Shown: one piece after another, positions 50,648 to 59,798 of the stretch
Layout of the letters: each line of letters starts with the position of its first letter
How positions within the stretch are numbered: the stretch's first letter is position 1
From: Methylotenera sp965234545
GTDB lineage: Bacteria > Pseudomonadota > Gammaproteobacteria > Burkholderiales > Methylophilaceae
Length of the DNA: 64,000 nt
Reading direction: 5' to 3'
Assembly (NCBI GenBank): GCA_965234545.1
Contig: OZ248348.1
Span: 1,364,001-1,428,000 of the forward strand
Notes under the pieces: model-generated
Told to the model about the DNA's origin: nothing
Seen by the model: only the letters and a program-made list of their open reading frames with translations
Database searches by the model: none
Made by a program: the position numbers and the translations under genes

Positions 50648-52458
50648 AGCCAGGTGATGGCGCCCTCTTCAGCCGACAACACATTCTTACGCATGCCGCC
50701 AAATAACTCACGGCCAAAGCCATGGGCATTATTGTGCCGTTTGCTATCGGACAACTCGGCCACTTCACGCTCGGCCCACTCGTCTTCATCCACTAGCACG
50801 TTGACCATGCCTACCGTGGCATTCAAACGAATGATGTCGCCGTCACGCACCTTGGCTAAAGGCCCACCGGCTGAGGCTTCTGGGCTCAAATGGATAGCCG
50901 CCGGAATTTTACCGGAGGCGCCACTCATGCGGCCGTCGGTCACTATCGCTACCCTAAAGCCTTTGTTTTGCAACACGGCCAAAGGTGGGGTTAATTTATG
51001 CAACTCCGGCATGCCATTGGCTTTAGGCCCTTGGAAACGCACCACCGCAATGAAGTCTTTTTCCAACTCGCCACGATCAAACGCGGCCAATAATTCTTCT
51101 TGGGCATCAAACACAATAGCCGGCGCTTCAATGATGTGGCGATCGGCTGGCACAGCAGAAATCTTAATCACGCTGCGACCCAAATTGCCTTTAAGCAAAC
51201 GCAAGCCGCCTGACTCATCAAACGGCGCCGCCGCCGTGCGAACAATGCTGTCGTCTGGGCTTTCTTTTGGCAAATCGCGCCACACCAATTGCTCGTTTTC
51301 TTTGACCGGCTCTTTGCCGTAATCGCGCAAGCCGCCGTGTGCGACAGTTAAGACATCGGGGAACATATAGCCCGCGTCTATCAATTCACGGATAACAAAA
51401 GCTGGGCCACCGGCATCTTGGAACTGGTTCACATCGGCTTTACCGTTAGGGTAAACGCTGGCTAATAGCGGCGTGGTTTTAGCCAAGTGGTAGAAGTCCG
51501 TCCAATCAATCATGATGCCGGCCGCGCGTGCAATCGCCACCCAATGGATCAAATGGTTGGTGGAGCCACCGGTGGCCAACAAGGCCACCATGGCATTGAC
51601 GATCACGTGCTCATCGACCAAGCGACCGATAGGCGTGAACTGTTCTTTTTTGGTTTTAGCTAAGACCATCTTCACCGCTTCACGCGTCAACAATTCGCGC
51701 ATGCCGTCATGCGGGTGGATGAAGGCCGAACCCGGCACATGCAAGCCCATGGCTTCCATTAACATTTGATTGCTGTTGGCCGTGCCATAAAAAGTACAAG
51801 TGCCAGCGCCGTGGTAAGCCGCCGATTCGGACGCCAACAATTCTTTGCGGGTCACTTTACCTTGTGCATACTGCTCGCGCACTTTGGACTTGGCGGTGTT
51901 ATCTATGCCTGTGCTCATCGGGCCTGACGGTACAAACACACAAGGCAAATGGCCAAACTGCAAAGCACCGATTAATAAGCCTGGCACGATTTTATCGCAC
52001 ACACCTAATAACAATGCCGCGTCGAACACATCGTGTGACAAGGCAATCGCCGTGCTCATGGCTATGGTGTCGCGACTGAACAAGGACAATTCCATGCCGG
52101 GTTCGCCTTGGGTAATGCCGTCGCACATGGCCGGCACGCCACCCGCCACTTGCACCGTGGCGCCGTGTTTATGCGCCTCATTGCGTATGATGTCTGGGTA
52201 ATTGACATACGGTTGATGCGCAGAAAGCATCTCATTGTAGGCCGTGACGATACCAATATTGGGCGCTTTTTCGACCACCACGCGCAATTTATCGTTAGCC
52301 GGCATGGCAGCAAACGCGTGTGCCACGTTAGCGCAACCCAATCTGTCCGCGCCACGTTCGCGATTGACGATGTCGTCTATGCGATTCAAGTAAGCCGTAC
52401 GAGTCGGCCGACTTTTTTCTATGATACGCTCGGTAACTTCTATATGAGATTGCTTCAT
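50644..52458 (-). CDS. edd: Phosphogluconate dehydratase
   Basis: A 604-residue [4Fe-4S] dehydratase converting 6-phosphogluconate to KDPG. The family signatures are CDKIVPGLLIGAL and GRMSGASGKIPAAIHLSPEA; cluster cysteines are among AMCDG, GVCDK and the GTCTF region. The start MKQSHIEVTERIIEKSRPTR matches the Edd N-terminus; the frame is open 12 codons further upstream. It is the first gene of an edd-eda unit. Confidence 0.96.
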   Translation of the reverse strand: MKQSHIEVTERIIEKSRPTRTAYLNRIDDIVNRERGADRLGCANVAHAFAAMPANDKLRVVVEKAPNIGIVTAYNEMLSAHQPYVNYPDIIRNEAHKHGATVQVAGGVPAMCDGITQGEPGMELSLFSRDTIAMSTAIALSHDVFDAALLLGVCDKIVPGLLIGALQFGHLPCVFVPSGPMSTGIDNTAKSKVREQYAQGKVTRKELLASESAAYHGAGTCTFYGTANSNQMLMEAMGLHVPGSAFIHPHDGMRELLTREAVKMVLAKTKKEQFTPIGRLVDEHVIVNAMVALLATGGSTNHLIHWVAIARAAGIMIDWTDFYHLAKTTPLLASVYPNGKADVNQFQDAGGPAFVIRELIDAGYMFPDVLTVAHGGLRDYGKEPVKENEQLVWRDLPKESPDDSIVRTAAAPFDESGGLRLLKGNLGRSVIKISAVPADRHIIEAPAIVFDAQEELLAAFDRGELEKDFIAVVRFQGPKANGMPELHKLTPPLAVLQNKGFRVAIVTDGRMSGASGKIPAAIHLSPEASAGGPLAKVRDGDIIRLNATVGMVNVLVDEDEWAEREVAELSDSKRHNNAHGFGRELFGGMRKNVLSAEEGAITWL

Positions 52459-52602
52459 TTTATATAAGACCATAAGGATGATTAACTGCCTCAATTATCC
52501 TCAATGCAGGCCTTATCGTCAAACAAATGATGGGCTGACGGCCAGAAAACCGCATGCCGACGGGCGCATTTAAGAAACGCCATGCACCCATCCAGACTCC
52601 GC

Positions 52603-52608
52603 TATAAT
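52603..52608 (+). promoter_or_regulatory. -10 element immediately before the acyltransferase gene
   Basis: TATAAT ends 6 bp before the chosen ATG, placing the predicted transcription start at or next to the start codon. The -35 is poor. Confidence 0.5.
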
Positions 52609-52614
52609 CCGATT

Positions 52615-53466
52615 ATGCGTTTTATAAGTTTCAATTTCTTGCGATTGCTGCTGACGGCCTTTGCCTTATTGCCCCTACCGGTTGTGCACGGCTTGGGCAA
52701 GTTATTGGGCTGGCTGGGCTCGGCTTTGTCGCTGCAACACGCGCGCATTAGTGCCGACAACTTACACTCCAGTGGCATCTACCCCAATCCGGCTGAATTT
52801 AAAAAAGCCGCGCGCCTTAGCATAGGCGAGTCAGGCAAAGCCCTGCTTGAAAGCCTGGCCATCTGGCTGCGCAGCGATCAACGTCAGGCCGCCTTAGTGA
52901 AAAACTTTGATGGCTGGGAACACATAGAACAAGGCTTGGCCAGCGGCAAAGGGGTGATATTCCTTAGCCCGCACATAGGCTGTTTTGAAATCACCTCTTT
53001 GTACGTGGCCAACCGCTTCCCCATCACCATACTCTACCGCAGCCCGCGCCATGCTTGGATGCTACCCATCATGAATTGGGGGCGACAACGCGGCCAAATT
53101 AGCTTGGTGCAAGCCAATGCGCAAGGCGTTAAACATTTATTAAAAGCACTGCAACGCGGTGAAGCCATAGGCATCTTGCCGGATCAAGCGCCACAAGAAG
53201 GCGAAGGCGAATGGGCGCCGTTTTTTGGCCGACCGGCTTACACCATGACCCTGGCTTCGAAATTGGCCAAAACCACGGGCGCACACGTGCTCATGGTGTT
53301 TGGTGAGCGCTTAGCTTATGGACGAGGCTACACCATCCACGTGCGGCCCATTGCCGATGGTGGCATAGACACCCCTAGCCTGCTCAATAGCGAAATTGAG
53401 CGGACCATATTGCAATGCCCCAGCCAATACCTATGGGGTTATGACCGCTACAAAGCCCGCGACTAA
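52615..53466 (+). CDS. LpxL/HtrB-type lipid A acyltransferase
   Basis: A 283-residue inner-membrane acyltransferase from the ATG at 52615; an in-frame ATG 11 codons upstream gives an atypical N-terminus. A hydrophobic anchor (about residues 5-25) is followed by the catalytic HX4-5E motif in LSPHIGCFEITS and by ILPDQAPQEGEGEWAPFFG. It adds secondary acyl chains to lipid A using acyl-ACP. LpxL versus LpxM cannot be separated by eye. Confidence 0.88.
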   Translation: MRFISFNFLRLLLTAFALLPLPVVHGLGKLLGWLGSALSLQHARISADNLHSSGIYPNPAEFKKAARLSIGESGKALLESLAIWLRSDQRQAALVKNFDGWEHIEQGLASGKGVIFLSPHIGCFEITSLYVANRFPITILYRSPRHAWMLPIMNWGRQRGQISLVQANAQGVKHLLKALQRGEAIGILPDQAPQEGEGEWAPFFGRPAYTMTLASKLAKTTGAHVLMVFGERLAYGRGYTIHVRPIADGGIDTPSLLNSEIERTILQCPSQYLWGYDRYKARD

Positions 53467-53492
53467 TCGGCCAGGCTAGGTCAAATAGGCTT

Positions 53493-53515
53493 GGGCGAAA
53501 GCGCCCGTCTTTTTT
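53493..53515 (+). terminator. Terminator after the acyltransferase gene
   Basis: GGGCG and CGCCC form a compact stem around AAAG, followed by GTCTTTTTTT. Confidence 0.85.
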
Positions 53516-53553
53516 AAGCCGCAAAAAATAATTAAAAAAATTAGCCTTTCTCG

Positions 53554-53580
53554 CTTGAGATTTTGCCGGCCATCCCCATT
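53554..53580 (+). promoter_or_regulatory. Sigma-32 heat-shock promoter of grpE
   Basis: CTTGAGA, a 13-bp spacer, then CCCCATT: close to the sigma-32 consensus CTTGAAA/CCCCAT. It lies 35 bp before grpE. Confidence 0.85.
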
Positions 53581-53615
53581 GATGACGCATTGCAATAAAT
53601 TTACAGGACCCCTTC

Positions 53616-54134
53616 ATGACTGAAAACGTAAACGACAAGCCTTCAACGCAAGCCGACGAGGACACACTAGCCAACCCCGTTGCAGCCAGCCCTGAAGAGC
53701 GCATTGCCGAATTGGAAGCGCAATTGGCAGAGGCCCAAGCGGCCGTGCTCTACACCAAAGCCGAAGGTGAAAACATCCGCCGCCGCGCCATGGACGACAT
53801 AGAAAAAGCCCGCAAATTTGCCCTAGAAAAATTCTCCAATGAGTTGTTAGCGGTTAAAGACAGTTTGGACGCGGCTTTGCTAATTGAAGCGACCGAAGTG
53901 CAAAGCTATAAAGACGGCGTGGACCTCACTGCCAAGCAACTGGCTTCAGTATTCGATAAATTCAACATCGCCGAAATCAACCCAGTGGGTGAAAAATTCG
54001 ACCCAAACAAACACCAAGCCATCAGCATGTTGGAAAACAGCGGCGAACCAAATACCGTTACCAGCGTATTACAAAAAGGCTACACCCTAAACGACCGCGT
54101 GTTACGCCCGGCGTTGGTGATGGTGGCTAAATAA
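53616..54134 (+). CDS. grpE: Nucleotide exchange factor GrpE
   Basis: A 172-residue DnaK exchange factor. An acidic N-terminus precedes a long helix (about 30-95, ERIAELEAQLAEAQAAV) for dimerisation, and the C-terminal beta domain has NPVGEKFDPNKHQAIS and VLQKGYTLNDRVLRPALV. A sigma-32 promoter precedes it. Confidence 0.96.
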   Translation: MTENVNDKPSTQADEDTLANPVAASPEERIAELEAQLAEAQAAVLYTKAEGENIRRRAMDDIEKARKFALEKFSNELLAVKDSLDAALLIEATEVQSYKDGVDLTAKQLASVFDKFNIAEINPVGEKFDPNKHQAISMLENSGEPNTVTSVLQKGYTLNDRVLRPALVMVAK

Positions 54135-54144
54135 AAAATAAACA

Positions 54145-54171
54145 CTTGAAATAATCGCAACAGACCTCATT
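54145..54171 (+). promoter_or_regulatory. Sigma-32 heat-shock promoter of dnaK
   Basis: CTTGAAA, a 13-bp spacer, then CCTCATT, 113 bp before dnaK. The -35 is a perfect consensus. Confidence 0.82.
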
Positions 54172-54284
54172 GTTACTGCATCAGTAAATTCGCCACCTAA
54201 CAGCAACACGATAAACAGGGCTCACCCTCGGTTAATTGGCGTTCATTAGTGGTTAAACATAGTTAATAAAAGGAAATAATAAAG

Positions 54285-56207
54285 ATGGCAAAAATCATTG
54301 GTATAGACTTAGGCACCACCAACTCATGCGTGGCCGTAATGGAAGGTGGCAAACCACGCGTGATTGAAAACTCCGAAGGCACACGCACCACGCCTTCTAT
54401 TATTGCTTACCAAGAAGACGGTGAAATCCTTGCCGGCGCACCGGCTAAACGCCAAGCAGTGACCAACCCTAAAAACACCCTATACGCGGTTAAACGTTTA
54501 ATTGGTCGCCGTTTTGACGAAAAAGAAGTGCAAAAAGACATAGGTTTAATGCCCTACAGCATTGCCAAAGCCGACAACGGCGACGCATGGGTAGAAGTGC
54601 GCGGCGTGAAAATGGCGCCACCACAAATTTCCGCTGAAGTGTTACGCAAAATGAAAAAAACCGCCGAAGATTACCTAGGCGAAGAAGTGACCGAAGCGGT
54701 GATTACCGTGCCGGCTTACTTTAACGACAGCCAACGTCAGGCCACCAAAGACGCAGGCCGCATTGCCGGTTTGGATGTAAAACGCATCATCAACGAACCG
54801 ACTGCAGCGGCTCTAGCATTTGGTTTAGACAAACAAGAAGGCGATCGCAAAATTGCCGTATACGACTTGGGCGGCGGCACCTTTGACGTGTCCATTATTG
54901 AAATTTCCAGCATCGATGGCGAACACCAATTTGAAGTGTTGTCGACCAACGGTGACACCTTCTTAGGTGGTGAAGACTTTGACAACCGTTTAATTGACTT
55001 CTTGGCCGACGAGTTCAAGAAAGAAAATAACGGCATGGATTTGCGCAACGACTTATTGGCCAAACAACGCTTAAAAGAAGCGGCGGAAAAAGCCAAAATT
55101 GAATTGTCTGGCGCCACCCAAACCGAAGTTAATTTACCTTACATCACGGCCGATGCCACTGGCCCTAAACACTTGGTGGTAAAAATCACCAGAGCCAAAT
55201 TGGAATCCTTGGTGGAAGACTTGATCGAGCGCACCATGGCACCATGCCGCACGGCGATTAAAGACGCCGGCGTGTCCATAGACGACATCACCGACGTGAT
55301 CTTGGTTGGCGGTCAAAGCCGCATGCCTAAAGTGCAAGAAAAAGTAAAAGAAATCTTTGGTAAAGAACCGCGTAAAGACGTCAACCCAGACGAAGCCGTG
55401 GCCGTGGGCGCTGCAATTCAAGGTGGCGTATTACAAGGCGACGTGAAAGACGTGTTGTTATTAGACGTGACGCCATTGTCATTGGGTATCGAGACCTTGG
55501 GCGGCGTGATGACGAAAGTGATCAAGAAAAACACCACGATTCCTACCAAGGCATCGCAAACTTTCTCAACTGCTGACGACAACCAAAATGCCGTGACCAT
55601 ACAAGTGTTGCAAGGTGAGCGTGAAAAAGCCGCGGCCAACAAATCTTTGGGCCAATTTAATTTAAGCGACATTCCACCTGCACCACGTGGCATCCCGCAA
55701 ATTGAAGTGACCTTTGACATCGACGCTAATGGCATTTTGCACGTGAGCGCCAAGGACAAAGCCACCGGTAAAGAAAATAAAATCACCATCAAAGCCAACA
55801 GCGGTCTTAGTGAAGCCGAGATTCAGCAAATGGAAGAAGATGCTGTTAAATACGCAGACGAAGATAAGAAATACCGTGAGTTGGTCGATGCACGCAATGC
55901 CGCTGATGGCATGGTGCACTCCGTGAAAAAATCCTTAAGTGAGCACGGTGAAAAATTGGACGCGGCAGAAAAAGAAGCGATAGAAGCGGCCATTAAAGAC
56001 GTGGAAGACGTTTTGCAATCCGACGACAAAGACGCGATTGAAGCTAAAACCACGGCCTTAACGGAAGCCTCACAAAAATTAGGCGAGAAAGTCTACGCTG
56101 AGCAACAAGCCCAAGCCAACACCGAATCCGCACAACAAGCAGAAGGCGAAAAAACCGTCGATGGCGACGTGGTGGACGCGGAGTTTGAGGAAGTGAAAAA
56201 AGACTAA
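54285..56207 (+). CDS. dnaK: Molecular chaperone DnaK (Hsp70)
   Basis: A 640-residue Hsp70. IIGIDLGTTNSCVAV opens the nucleotide-binding domain; YDLGGGTFDVSIIE and VGGQSRMPKVQ are its other signatures; the peptide-binding domain begins near residue 390 (DVLLLDVTPLSLGIET) and the tail is acidic (DGDVVDAEFEEVKKD). It works with DnaJ and GrpE encoded on either side. Confidence 0.98.
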   Translation: MAKIIGIDLGTTNSCVAVMEGGKPRVIENSEGTRTTPSIIAYQEDGEILAGAPAKRQAVTNPKNTLYAVKRLIGRRFDEKEVQKDIGLMPYSIAKADNGDAWVEVRGVKMAPPQISAEVLRKMKKTAEDYLGEEVTEAVITVPAYFNDSQRQATKDAGRIAGLDVKRIINEPTAAALAFGLDKQEGDRKIAVYDLGGGTFDVSIIEISSIDGEHQFEVLSTNGDTFLGGEDFDNRLIDFLADEFKKENNGMDLRNDLLAKQRLKEAAEKAKIELSGATQTEVNLPYITADATGPKHLVVKITRAKLESLVEDLIERTMAPCRTAIKDAGVSIDDITDVILVGGQSRMPKVQEKVKEIFGKEPRKDVNPDEAVAVGAAIQGGVLQGDVKDVLLLDVTPLSLGIETLGGVMTKVIKKNTTIPTKASQTFSTADDNQNAVTIQVLQGEREKAAANKSLGQFNLSDIPPAPRGIPQIEVTFDIDANGILHVSAKDKATGKENKITIKANSGLSEAEIQQMEEDAVKYADEDKKYRELVDARNAADGMVHSVKKSLSEHGEKLDAAEKEAIEAAIKDVEDVLQSDDKDAIEAKTTALTEASQKLGEKVYAEQQAQANTESAQQAEGEKTVDGDVVDAEFEEVKKD

Positions 56208-56233
56208 ACAGTCTTAGTGAGTTGGCGGACACG

Positions 56234-56271
56234 AGTCGTTAGCACCGGCATCAGGTGCTAACGACTTTTTC
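56234..56271 (+). terminator. Strong hairpin terminator between dnaK and dnaJ
   Basis: AGTCGTTAGCACC pairs with GGTGCTAACGACT, 13 perfect pairs with a 7-base loop, followed by TTTTT. Flanking AGTGAGTTG and CAACTCACT extend the structure. Some readthrough must occur, or dnaJ has its own promoter. Confidence 0.88.
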
Positions 56272-56321
56272 GCAACTCACTCAGGACGGCCGACTAACGA
56301 GCAAGCACTAGCGACTAAAAC

Positions 56322-57440
56322 ATGGCAACTAAACGAGATTATTACGAAGTACTGGGCGTTAACAAAGACGCCAGCGCAGAGGAAATCAAAAAGTCTTATC
56401 GCAAATTAGCGATGAAGCACCACCCTGACCGCAACCCGGACAACCCAAAAGCCGAAGAGAACTTCAAGGAAGCCAAAGAAGCCTACGAAATGCTCAGCGA
56501 CGATCAAAAACGCGCCGCTTACGATCAATACGGTCACGCCGGTGTAGAGCAAGGGGCAGGCGCGGGCGGCTTTGGTGGCGCCGGTTTTGGCGATGCCTTT
56601 GGCGACATCTTTGGTGATATTTTTGGTGGCGGTCGCTCAGGCGGGCAAGGCAATAAAGTCTACCGTGGTGCCGATTTGCGCTACAACATGGAAGTGTCTT
56701 TAGAAGACGCAGCCAAGGGCACGGAAACTAAAATCCGCATCCCGGTGCAATCCACTTGTGAAACCTGTAATGGCTCAGGCGCACGCCCTGGCACGCAACC
56801 GGTGAGCTGCACCACCTGTGGCGGCCACGGCCAAGTGCGCATGCAACAAGGCTTTTTCTCGGTGCAACAAACCTGCCCAAAATGCCACGGCAGCGGCAAA
56901 ATGGTCAAAGACCCTTGCCCAACTTGCCATGGCGCTGGCCGCACCAAGCAGAACAAAACCTTATCGGTCAAAATCCCAGCTGGCGTGGACGAAGGCGACA
57001 GAATACGCTTGAGTGGTGAGGGCGAAGCCGGCGTGAACGGCGGGCCTACCGGTGATTTATACGTGGTCATCCACCTCAAAGAACACGCCATTTTCCAACG
57101 CGAAGGCGGCAATTTGCATTGTGAAATGCCGATCAGTTTCAGCACCGCAGCCTTAGGCGGCGAAATTGAAGTGCCGACCTTGGACGGCTCGGCCAAAATG
57201 AAAATTCCGGCTGAAACCCAAACCGGCGCGGTCTTTAGATTGCGCGGCAAGGGCATCAAACCCTTGCGTCAATCGGAACACGGCGATTTGATGGTGCACG
57301 TGGTGGTGGAAACCCCAGTCAAATTAACTGAAAAGCAGAAAGACTTATTACGTGAATTTGAAACCAGCACCCAAGCGGATTCGGGTAAACACAGCCCACG
57401 CAATAAATCTTGGATGAATAAAGTTAAAGATTTTTTTTGA
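56322..57440 (+). CDS. dnaJ: Chaperone protein DnaJ
   Basis: A 372-residue type I Hsp40. J-domain with HHPDRNPDNP (HPD near residue 33), Gly/Phe-rich linker (about 77-110), and four CxxCxGxG zinc repeats: CETCNGSG, CTTCGGHG, CPKCHGSG and CPTCHGAG. It stimulates DnaK ATPase and delivers substrates. Confidence 0.97.
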   Translation: MATKRDYYEVLGVNKDASAEEIKKSYRKLAMKHHPDRNPDNPKAEENFKEAKEAYEMLSDDQKRAAYDQYGHAGVEQGAGAGGFGGAGFGDAFGDIFGDIFGGGRSGGQGNKVYRGADLRYNMEVSLEDAAKGTETKIRIPVQSTCETCNGSGARPGTQPVSCTTCGGHGQVRMQQGFFSVQQTCPKCHGSGKMVKDPCPTCHGAGRTKQNKTLSVKIPAGVDEGDRIRLSGEGEAGVNGGPTGDLYVVIHLKEHAIFQREGGNLHCEMPISFSTAALGGEIEVPTLDGSAKMKIPAETQTGAVFRLRGKGIKPLRQSEHGDLMVHVVVETPVKLTEKQKDLLREFETSTQADSGKHSPRNKSWMNKVKDFF

Positions 57441-57469
57441 TTAAGTTGCCTTAGTCAGGGAACAATACA

Positions 57470-57513
57470 TGCCAGTCTAGAAGCCACACCTTATCTAGAC
57501 TGGCATTTTTTTA
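57470..57513. terminator. Terminator after dnaJ
   Basis: ATGCCAGTCTAGA pairs with TCTAGACTGGCAT and is followed by a seven-T run. The T-run reaches into the stop codon of the converging small gene. Confidence 0.9.
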
Positions 57514-57753
57514 GCCGGCTAATCGACTGGCAATGGCCCGCAATTCTTCTGCCGCATCGGCATATTGCTCATAGTGTTGGTCCGCCGTTTTGGCATACCA
57601 ATACTCGCTGTTCCACTTATCCCCTTCTATCTTATGCAGCACGGCATGCAACCAACAGGCTAAGGGGTCTTGGTATTGCTGTACCAATTCATGGGCGCCA
57701 TGCCACTCGTCGGCCATGGCTAAATGCACCGCCTTGAGCAAGTTGTCACGCAA
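57511..57753 (-). CDS. Conserved hypothetical protein, 80 residues
   Basis: A small helical protein rich in Ala, His and Trp: DEWHGAHELVQQYQDPLACWLHAVLHKIEGD and a following YWYAKTA segment. The helix-pair pattern is reminiscent of a single tetratricopeptide-like unit, and similar short proteins occur widely in proteobacteria, but I cannot name a function. It overlaps the GIY-YIG gene start region by 8 bp, implying coupled translation. Confidence 0.75.
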   Translation of the reverse strand: MRDNLLKAVHLAMADEWHGAHELVQQYQDPLACWLHAVLHKIEGDKWNSEYWYAKTADQHYEQYADAAEELRAIASRLAG

Positions 57754-57991
57754 AATAGGCGACCTTTTTATCTCTGGGTAATTTTTTGAGCTGCGCTTCG
57801 GCTACGCTGGCGGCCGATCGGTCTTGATAAGCCAAGCTGGCTAGGATTCTAAGGGGTGGGTTGGCGCGGGTATACTTGGCGCCCTTGCCGGCTAGGTGCG
57901 CGGCATAGCGCGCGTCCAGGTCATTGGTAATGCCAGCGTAATACGCGCCGTTCTTGCATTCCAATAAGTACAAGACCCAGCCGCCAGCCAT
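57746..57991 (-). CDS. GIY-YIG domain protein (UPF0213/YhbQ type)
   Basis: An 81-residue single-domain protein. VLYLLECKNGAYYAGITNDLDAR holds the YLL...YAG version of the GIY-YIG motif with the following conserved Arg; the later KGAKYTRA segment is typical. Family members are putative nucleases of the UvrC/YhbQ type; cellular role uncertain. Tight spacing links it to the neighbours on both sides. Confidence 0.88.
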   Translation of the reverse strand: MAGGWVLYLLECKNGAYYAGITNDLDARYAAHLAGKGAKYTRANPPLRILASLAYQDRSAASVAEAQLKKLPRDKKVAYFA

Positions 57992-57993
57992 GT

Positions 57994-58383
57994 TTAATAG
58001 GTGCCGGCTTGGATGAATTCCACCTTATAGCCATCCGGGTCTTCTACAAAAGCAATCACGGTGGTGCCGTGCATCATGGGGCCGGCTTCACGCACCACTT
58101 TGCCACCGGCTTTACGCACGGCCTCGCAAGCCTGGGCGGCGTCATCCACTTCCAAGGCAATGTGACCGTAGGCTTTGCCCATGTCATAACTGTCCACGCC
58201 GTAGTTGTAAGTGAGCTCGATGACCGTGTGATGCGCTTCATCGCCGTAGCCGACAAAAGCCAGGCTAAATTGACCGTCGGGAAAATCGTGTTGACGCAGC
58301 ACTTTCATGCCTAACACTTGCGTATAAAAAGCAATGGAGCGTTCCATATTACCTACACGGAGCATGGTATGTAGCATGCGCAT
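57994..58383 (-). CDS. gloA: Lactoylglutathione lyase (glyoxalase I)
   Basis: A 129-residue metal enzyme converting the methylglyoxal-glutathione adduct to S-lactoylglutathione. It starts MRMLHTMLRVGNMERSIAFY, with His5 as a metal ligand, and shows the YGHIALEVDD and DPDGYKVEFIQ blocks with further ligands. The length matches E. coli GloA. Confidence 0.95.
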   Translation of the reverse strand: MRMLHTMLRVGNMERSIAFYTQVLGMKVLRQHDFPDGQFSLAFVGYGDEAHHTVIELTYNYGVDSYDMGKAYGHIALEVDDAAQACEAVRKAGGKVVREAGPMMHGTTVIAFVEDPDGYKVEFIQAGTY

Positions 58384-58395
58384 AATCGTATCCTA

Positions 58396-58647
58396 TTATT
58401 TAGTAGCGGTTAATTGCTGGTATTTTTCCAGTAATTGCTCTTTCGTTTCCACCACTTCTGGGTTGAAGGGTATGCAATCGATAGGGCAGACTTCTTGGCA
58501 TTGCGGCTTGTCGTAGTGGCCCACGCATTCGGTGCACAAATTCGGGTTGATTTCGTAGATCACTTCACCCTGAAAAATGGCGCTATTCGGGCAAGCAGGC
58601 TCGCATACGTCGCAATTAATGCACTCATCGGTAATCATTAAAGCCAA
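58396..58647 (-). CDS. 2[4Fe-4S] ferredoxin, YfhL/Allochromatium type
   Basis: An 83-residue ferredoxin. The first cluster is bound by Cys9, Cys12, Cys15 and the later Cys58; the second by Cys38, Cys41, Cys50 and Cys54, with Cys19 completing the pattern. The wide C-x2-C-x8-C spacing and C-terminal helix (about 65-83) mark the low-potential Allochromatium vinosum class. It lies 2 bp downstream of coaD, the usual betaproteobacterial neighbour. Confidence 0.92.
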   Translation of the reverse strand: MALMITDECINCDVCEPACPNSAIFQGEVIYEINPNLCTECVGHYDKPQCQEVCPIDCIPFNPEVVETKEQLLEKYQQLTATK

Positions 58648-58649
58648 AA

Positions 58650-59138
58650 TCAGTTTCCTAATTTTTGCTTAATCGCGTCGTTCACGGTTTGCGACAAGAA
58701 GGCTTGCACGTCGCCACCTAGCACCGCGACTTCTCGCACCAAGCTCGATGAAATAAACATGAACTGTTCCGATGGCGTTAGGAACAAGGTTTCAAATTGC
58801 GGGTAAAGCTTACGGTTCATGCCGGCCAATTGAAATTCGTATTCAAAATCTGATGCCGCACGCAAGCCGCGTATGACCATTTTTGCGCCTTGGTCTTGCA
58901 CAAATTGCATGAGCAAGCCGCTGAAACCCACCACCTTGATATTGGCCGCATGACTGAACACGCCTTGCGCCATGGCCACGCGTTCTTGCAAACTGAACAA
59001 GGTGTTTTTATTGGTGCTGTCGGCCACGGCCACGATCACCTCATCGAACAAATCGGCGGCGCGGCGAACCACGTCCTCGTGGCCCAAGGTAATGGGATCA
59101 AAGGTACCGGGGTAGATTGCAATGCGATTTTTAGCCAT
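58650..59138 (-). CDS. coaD: Phosphopantetheine adenylyltransferase
   Basis: A 162-residue enzyme forming dephospho-CoA from 4'-phosphopantetheine and ATP. The nucleotidyltransferase motif YPGTFDPITLGH is at about residues 9-20, and ISSSLVREVAVLGGDV near residue 128 closes the ATP site. It follows rsmD on the same strand, as in many bacteria. Confidence 0.96.
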   Translation of the reverse strand: MAKNRIAIYPGTFDPITLGHEDVVRRAADLFDEVIVAVADSTNKNTLFSLQERVAMAQGVFSHAANIKVVGFSGLLMQFVQDQGAKMVIRGLRAASDFEYEFQLAGMNRKLYPQFETLFLTPSEQFMFISSSLVREVAVLGGDVQAFLSQTVNDAIKQKLGN

Positions 59139-59146
59139 GGTGCCGC

Positions 59147-59761
59147 CTATTCAATTTTGGCTAATTTTAACAGATGATAAAAAACATTACCCGCTTTGCT
59201 TTGTTTGATGACTTGCCAGCCCGCTAAAAATGGCTGACTGTCGGCCTGCTGAGCTTCATCCAAAGCAAACTCGGCTTCCACATATAGCCTGCCATCGGCA
59301 TGCAAACAGCTCGCCAATTGCGGCATGACTTGGGCTAACCAAGCTTTGTTATAGGGCGGATCGAGGAAAATAAGTTGGTATTGCTGGCTGTTCTGCGCTA
59401 AATACTGCAAGGCATCCTGTTGCACGATGTTGGCCGCAGCCGCATTTAATAGGGTTTTATTGGCGTGTAAGGCGGCGCAGGCTAAGTTGGATTTTTCCAC
59501 CATGGTGACCGCAGTAGCGCCACGAGATAAGGCCTCGAAGCCCATCACCCCGGTGCCGGCAAACAAGTCCAAACAGCGCAGCCCGGTTAAATCCTGACCC
59601 AACCAATTAAACAGGGTTTGCCTGACGCGCTCAGGCGTGGGCCGCAGGCCTTCTGCATCCGGAAATTTAATCAGACGGCTACGCCAAGTACCTGCGTTGA
59701 TGCGTACCGTGTTGAGTTGTTTTGCTACTGATTTTGCCACTGCCCGATTCCAGTCCCACAA
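59147..59761 (-). CDS. rsmD: 16S rRNA (guanine966-N2)-methyltransferase RsmD
   Basis: A 204-residue SAM-dependent methyltransferase acting on assembled 30S subunits. SAM motif CLDLFAGTGVMGFEALSRGA and catalytic DPPYNKAW are visible; LRPTPERVRQTLFNWL is the usual N-terminal block. A later start among the first 20 codons is possible. Confidence 0.94.
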   Translation of the reverse strand: MWDWNRAVAKSVAKQLNTVRINAGTWRSRLIKFPDAEGLRPTPERVRQTLFNWLGQDLTGLRCLDLFAGTGVMGFEALSRGATAVTMVEKSNLACAALHANKTLLNAAAANIVQQDALQYLAQNSQQYQLIFLDPPYNKAWLAQVMPQLASCLHADGRLYVEAEFALDEAQQADSQPFLAGWQVIKQSKAGNVFYHLLKLAKIE

Positions 59762-59798
59762 AAGGGATTAGCAAGATCGCTCCTGCACGGGGCTGATA

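Noticed and set aside
56234..56271. Calling the dnaK-dnaJ hairpin a true CIRCE operator
   Set aside because: The half-sites are 4 bases too close and it lies downstream of dnaK with a T-run, so termination is the simpler reading.
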